Position numbers and translations under genes: made by a program
Source of the DNA: Candidatus Cloacimonadota bacterium
GTDB taxonomy: Bacteria > Cloacimonadota > Cloacimonadia > Cloacimonadales > Cloacimonadaceae
Length of the DNA stretch: 9,121 nt
Assembly (NCBI GenBank): GCA_012519465.1
Contig: JAAYQD010000039.1
Location: forward strand, 1 to 9,121
Reading direction: 5' to 3'
The notes under the pieces: model-generated
Seen by the model: the letters and a program-made list of their open reading frames with translations, nothing else
The model's database searches: none
What the model was told of the DNA's origin: nothing
In this document: in pieces, positions 6,437-9,121 of the stretch
Numbering within the stretch: position 1 is the first letter of the stretch
Layout of the letters: each line of letters begins with the position of its first letter

Positions 6437-6488
6437 AGGCGGTTTGTCTAATTTGCATATGACAAAAATATGACAAACCGCCTTTTTT
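6437..6488 (+). terminator. Intrinsic terminator of tRNA-Ala
   Basis: AGGCGGTTTGTC (6437-6448) and GACAAACCGCCT (6472-6483) form a perfect 12-bp stem with a 23-base loop, followed by six Ts (6483-6488). The loop includes two copies of ATATGACAAA-like sequence, the second of which contributes to the right arm. It starts eight bases after the tRNA CCA, so it should end the tRNA-Ala transcript and insulate the downstream operon. Confidence 0.9.
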
Positions 6489-6872
6489 ATTCCCAGCATT
6501 CTCCATTCTAAGTCCATCCATTTGAAACTTACATCAAGCAAAACTAACCGTCTGTATTGGCTGTATTTCTTGGCATCTTCCTTTGCTGATAGCTTAACAT
6601 CGGATTTCTATACAATAAAAGCCAAAACTAAATAAAGATGGCTACCATCCTGCTACTCTCCTGCACAACCAACTGATAGACAGAACTTTGGATCAGTGGA
6701 AAACCGTATCTTTTAGACCCATGGAGAAGGTCAGAGAATGCCTGAAAAGCCCATTCCCTTTGAAGTAACAACATAGCTTGACGTGAAAATAACTTGACAG
6801 CAAGAATGAGATTGGAAACAGTGCAACTTATCGTTTGGTTACAAATAGATTTTGGGTAACAAAGGAGATTAG
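6489..6872. other. Intergenic region upstream of the accessory operon
   Basis: I find no supported gene here. Short frames (for example MATILLLSCTTN, and one of 15 codons from 6721) lack ribosome binding sites. TTGAC occurs twice, 16 bases apart (6778-6782 and 6794-6798, the latter a full TTGACA), but no good -10 sits at 16-18 bases. The operon promoter is presumably in the last 100 bases before 6873. No copy of the tRNA 3' end and no integrase gene is seen. Confidence 0.5.
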
Positions 6873-6959
6873 ATGTTTATAAAAAACCTGAGAAACAATG
6901 AGTTGGGTTTTACACCAACCTTTGAGAGTCAACTGATAAAAGATAAAGAAGGAGACTAG
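6873..6959 (+). CDS. Possible 28-residue leader ORF of the accessory operon
   Basis: An ATG at 6873 is preceded by AAAGGAGATTAG. The frame runs 28 codons (beginning MFIKNLRNNELG, ending KDKEGD) and stops with TAG at 6957-6959, directly followed by the ATG of the next gene. The AGGAG serving that gene lies in this ORF's last codons. The two start regions are near copies: GGAGATTAGATG and GGAGACTAGATG. The peptide is polar and charged with no membrane segment. It could be a translated leader that couples translation to the next gene, a genuine small protein, or a chance frame behind a duplicated ribosome binding site. Confidence 0.45.
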   Translation: MFIKNLRNNELGFTPTFESQLIKDKEGD

Positions 6960-7361
6960 ATGTCACTCAATCTAATTGTTATAATGTGTGTGTTGGCGGT
7001 GATTGGCATTTCACTGATAATTTGGAAAACCAAGCACAGAAGTCCATATCGAATTAAGGATTTAGTAAAAGTAGAAGAGGCCAATGAACAAGGGCAGCTT
7101 ACTCATGTATTCCACCATATTAATGGAATAAGGAATGGGTTGGAGCAGTTTTATTTTAGTAACGGGAAACTAAATAAACAAAAACATTGGGTTGCAGATA
7201 GGCTTGAAGGCGAAACTATTACCTATTTTGAAAACGGCGAAACATATATCATCGCAAATTACAATAATGGGCTACTTAATGGCAATTACATTGTAAAGAA
7301 TATCAACGGAAAAATTATGCAGAGATATACATACGATAATGGCAAAAGGATTGGGGAGTGA
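6960..7361 (+). CDS. Membrane-anchored MORN_2 repeat protein (YwqK-like)
   Basis: A 133-residue protein. Residues 4-22 form one hydrophobic helix (LIVIMCVLAVIGISLIIW region) followed by KTKHR, so it is probably a single-pass anchor with the C-terminal part cytoplasmic by the positive-inside rule. The rest has MORN_2-type repeats with an exact period of 24 residues: GIRNG (56-60), DRLEG (80-84), GLLNG (104-108) and GKRIG (128-132), each followed by an aromatic-x-x-x-NG turn except the last, which is cut short. Such repeats are found in proteins named YwqK-family antitoxins and in other uncharacterised proteins; the name is not proof of antitoxin function. GAAGGAG precedes the ATG at 6960. The next gene starts three bases after its TGA, so they are surely co-translated. 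It is clearly AT-richer than the left-hand genes. Confidence 0.85.
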   Translation: MSLNLIVIMCVLAVIGISLIIWKTKHRSPYRIKDLVKVEEANEQGQLTHVFHHINGIRNGLEQFYFSNGKLNKQKHWVADRLEGETITYFENGETYIIANYNNGLLNGNYIVKNINGKIMQRYTYDNGKRIGE

Positions 7362-7364
7362 GAC

Positions 7365-8345
7365 ATGGGATTCTGGAAAACAATAACTAGTGTGCAAGGG
7401 ATTCAAGATAAAAAAGAAGCGAAATTGATAGCACATAAAGCAAAAGAACAGATGGAAGTGTATCATAAAAAGCTTGAAGAACAGGAGATTATGGCAAATT
7501 CTAGGATGGAAGTCATAGGCAAGACAAAGCTTCAAATAGTGCATGATACGATAGTCCCCTTCTTGGGCTATATTGAATTACTGAAGCAGAAGACTAAGGT
7601 CTCGGAGTTTGAGACATTGTCTAGCATCAATATTTCACAAAACGAATATGTTGAGATGAAGGAGATAGGTGTTACGGCTGGTAATATTTTATCCGGTGCC
7701 TTAACTGTGGGATCTTTAGGGGCTTTAGCATTAGCTGGTGTGCCTACCGCAGTAACTGGGATTGTTACTATGGTAGGAACAGCATCAACTGGGGTAGCTA
7801 TCAGCACTTTGTCTGGAGCAGCTGCAACAAATGCAACACTAGCCTTTTTAGGAGGTGGTTCTTTAGCAGCTGGAGGTGGAGGTATGGCAGCTGGAGCCGC
7901 TCTTTTATCTTCGATAACTGCAGGAGTAACAGGTGGCGTAACATTGTTGGCAGCGGGGTTGTATGTCTCATATATTGGGAAGAACTCCTTAAGAAAAGCT
8001 GAAGAGTACGCTTATAAAGTGACGCAGGCATGTATTATAATTCAAGCAAGCCTTGATTTCCTTAGCCAGCTTATTGAGTGTGTAAATGAGCAGGTGAATG
8101 TTCTAACTGAATTACACAACAGAGTTATAGATCGCTTCCTTTACTTTCGCCCCTTATTGTCTGACTTTGACAGCAACGATGTGTATCAGGCTGAGGTTTT
8201 TCAAACCTGTGGTCTGCTGTGTAAAGCGATTAGTGAAATTGCAAGGGCGCCGATGCTTGAAGAAGACGGGCAGATCTCGGAAGATGCAAAACTAATCGTT
8301 AAAAAAGCTAAGCAACTAATTGAAGTTGAACGAGTAAACGTGTAA
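7365..8345 (+). CDS. Glycine-zipper-like hydrophobic-core protein of unknown function
   Basis: A 326-residue protein in three parts. Residues 1-75 are charged and probably coiled coil (DKKEAKLIAHKAKEQMEVYHKK region). Residues about 102-204 are an almost uncharged, glycine- and alanine-rich stretch with small-residue spacing suited to packed membrane helices, including SGAAATNATLAFLGGGSLAA and GGGGMAAG. Residues about 207-326 are again helical and charged. There is no signal peptide. The TNATLA-LGGGSLAAGGGGMA motif, as I recall it, recurs in other bacterial proteins of unknown function. A helical arm, hydrophobic tongue, helical arm layout resembles alpha-pore-forming toxins such as ClyA, but this is an analogy of architecture only. 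The start follows GGGGAGTGAGAC at 7365, three bases after the MORN gene stop. Confidence 0.82.
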   Translation: MGFWKTITSVQGIQDKKEAKLIAHKAKEQMEVYHKKLEEQEIMANSRMEVIGKTKLQIVHDTIVPFLGYIELLKQKTKVSEFETLSSINISQNEYVEMKEIGVTAGNILSGALTVGSLGALALAGVPTAVTGIVTMVGTASTGVAISTLSGAAATNATLAFLGGGSLAAGGGGMAAGAALLSSITAGVTGGVTLLAAGLYVSYIGKNSLRKAEEYAYKVTQACIIIQASLDFLSQLIECVNEQVNVLTELHNRVIDRFLYFRPLLSDFDSNDVYQAEVFQTCGLLCKAISEIARAPMLEEDGQISEDAKLIVKKAKQLIEVERVNV

Positions 8346-8356
8346 AGAGGAATACG

Positions 8357-8785
8357 ATGACAAACAAAAAAAACGAGAAAAATGAAATCCAGGAATTTAC
8401 AGAAAAAGCGATGGCATTAGGCAATGTTCTGGATTCAGCGAAGATAATAGTTTCTGACATCACAAACATGGTCAATATGATTCAACAAGAAACTACCAAA
8501 CGGGAAGCCATCCGTGCAAATCGTGATGTGATAATAGAAAAAACAAGGGCTTTTAGAGAAATAATGCTTGTGGTTATGGACAAAACATTTGACGAAAGGA
8601 GACAGCAATTTGACGGATACTTTGCTAGCCTTGATAAAGCCATGGATAAAAATGATACTAACATGGTGGCTGGGATTTTATCAAATATGGTAGATCTTGC
8701 CAAGAATGGTCCTCTAAAAGATCTGATAAATTTAGAAGCAACACAAATAGCACTCAAAGATCCGGATACGGTTTGGGAATTTTGA
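8357..8785 (+). CDS. Small soluble all-helical protein, third gene of the accessory operon
   Basis: A 142-residue, strongly charged protein without membrane segments or signal peptide. It is predicted to be nearly all helix: a lysine-rich N-terminus, a helix about 12-45, another through TKREAIRANRDVIIEKTRAF (47-66), then FDERRQQFDGYFASLDKAM (78-96) and a C-terminal helical part with NGPLKDL (117-123). I do not recognise a named family; similar short helical proteins with an RAxRDxxIEKxRA-type segment occur as hypothetical proteins. It starts 11 bases after the glycine-zipper gene with AGAGG ahead of the ATG, so it belongs to the same transcript. Its helical character and fixed position suggest it may bind the helical arms of the upstream protein. 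No terminator follows. Confidence 0.85.
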   Translation: MTNKKNEKNEIQEFTEKAMALGNVLDSAKIIVSDITNMVNMIQQETTKREAIRANRDVIIEKTRAFREIMLVVMDKTFDERRQQFDGYFASLDKAMDKNDTNMVAGILSNMVDLAKNGPLKDLINLEATQIALKDPDTVWEF

Positions 8786-8792
8786 AGTATAA

Positions 8793-9008
8793 GTAGAATT
8801 ATATTCGTCCTTTTATTCTTGCATCACCTGCAGAAGCATTGCCTTAGAGCTTGTTGTTTCTATCGGGCACAAAAGAGAAAAAACGAATAGCGATCAATTC
8901 TGGGACGAAATTAATAGGATCGCCCCAACCACTCAGAAGCAGGCGTTATAGCTAAATGACATGCCAGACTTGCTGGACGATTTAGAAACTACATTGATGT
9001 CTTTATAG
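8793..9008 (+). pseudogene. Possible decayed reading frame downstream of the operon
   Basis: One plus-strand frame reads like protein (LELVVSIGHKREKTNSD, then FWDEINRIAPTTQKQAL). It hits TAG at 8949-8951, continues as LNDMPDLLDDLETTLMSL and ends with TAG at 9006-9008. There is no start codon with a ribosome binding site. It may be the broken tail of a fourth operon gene or of an unrelated protein, or a chance frame. The remaining sequence of 8786-9061 contains nothing else I can support. Confidence 0.25.
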
Positions 9009-9061
9009 AGTAGTACGTGTAAATGGCAGCGAACATTAAAATGGGGGCATCATAATGAAAC

Positions 9062-9121
9062 ATGGATATCCATATTATATTTAAGGAAGGCGAAGATATA
9101 ATATGGAAACCTATATTTCAC
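9062..9121 (+). CDS. Possible start of a further gene, cut by the right edge
   Basis: From the ATG at 9062 the frame is open for 20 codons to the window end (MDIHIIFKEGEDIIWKP). The only purine-rich stretch upstream, GGGGGC at 9044-9049, is 12 bases before the ATG, rather far for a ribosome binding site. Another ATG at 9055 stops after nine codons. Too short to name; a 12-bp inverted repeat lies inside it. Confidence 0.3.
   Translation, partial: MDIHIIFKEGEDIIWKPIFH
9069..9107. repeat. 12-bp perfect inverted repeat, AT-rich
   Basis: TCCATATTATAT (9069-9080) and ATATAATATGGA (9096-9107) are perfect inverted copies separated by 15 bases containing AAGGAAGG. It overlaps the possible start of the right-edge gene. 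It could be an operator-like or hairpin structure, or a translation-control stem with the purine-rich loop exposed. Confidence 0.6.

Noticed and set aside
6392..6607. Minus-strand frame of about 70 codons from the terminator region into tRNA-Ala, considered as an integrase remnant
   Set aside because: It has no start codon with a ribosome binding site, no recombinase residues, runs through the terminator, and ends in the usual antisense tRNA translation (NGIEPLTS).
7568..8031. Minus-strand frames opposite the glycine-zipper gene
   Set aside because: They are repetitive antisense shadows of the alanine- and glycine-rich core with no start signals.
6406..9121. A second copy of the tRNA-Ala 3' end as attachment site
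   Set aside because: No repeat of the T-arm or acceptor sequence was found to the right edge, so integration at this tRNA remains a suggestion only.

Overview
The window looks like a chromosomal segment of an uncultured, probably Gram-negative bacterium. The minus-strand half (about 1-5620) is moderately GC-rich. It carries conserved genes typical of strict or facultative anaerobes and FCB-type lineages: AmmeMemoRadiSam A and B, a ChaN-like protein, a YigZ-like protein and a GAYGSGKS-type P-loop ATPase. Cloacimonadota or a related phylum would fit, but no marker gene is present and I hold this placement only weakly.

Layout: positions 1-5609 form a tightly packed minus-strand block. In transcription order it reads umuC (Y-family polymerase), a yigZ/IMPACT-family gene, a ChaN-like secreted protein, amrB (Memo), amrA (AMMECR1), tRNA-Gly(GCC), a HAD-IA phosphatase, and a MinD/ParA-like ATPase that leaves the window on the left. 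The first five genes overlap by 4 nt or are 2-6 nt apart, so they are very likely one transcript led by umuC. The HAD and ATPase genes abut (TAAATG) and form a second unit behind the tRNA.

Positions 5610-6353 hold no convincing gene but are full of structure: a 17-bp inverted repeat with a triple 11-mer, two REP-like double-hairpin units with covarying stems, a diverged repeat pair of about 56-58 bp, and a 15-bp-arm hairpin. tRNA-Ala(GGC) follows on the plus strand at 6354-6429, with a strong intrinsic terminator at 6437-6488.

From there to the right edge the sequence is visibly AT-richer and all candidate genes are on the plus strand. This looks like an accessory island next to a tRNA gene. 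Its core is a compact operon: a possible 28-residue leader ORF (6873-6959), a membrane-anchored MORN_2/YwqK-like protein (6960-7361), a protein with a long glycine-rich hydrophobic core between helical arms (7365-8345), and a small soluble helical protein (8357-8785). None has a function I can assign. Together they are the best candidate here for an undescribed system. One working idea is a pore-former-like protein with a helical partner and a membrane-anchored regulator or immunity protein. The right end (8786-9121) holds a possible decayed reading frame, a 12-bp inverted repeat and the possible start of another gene.
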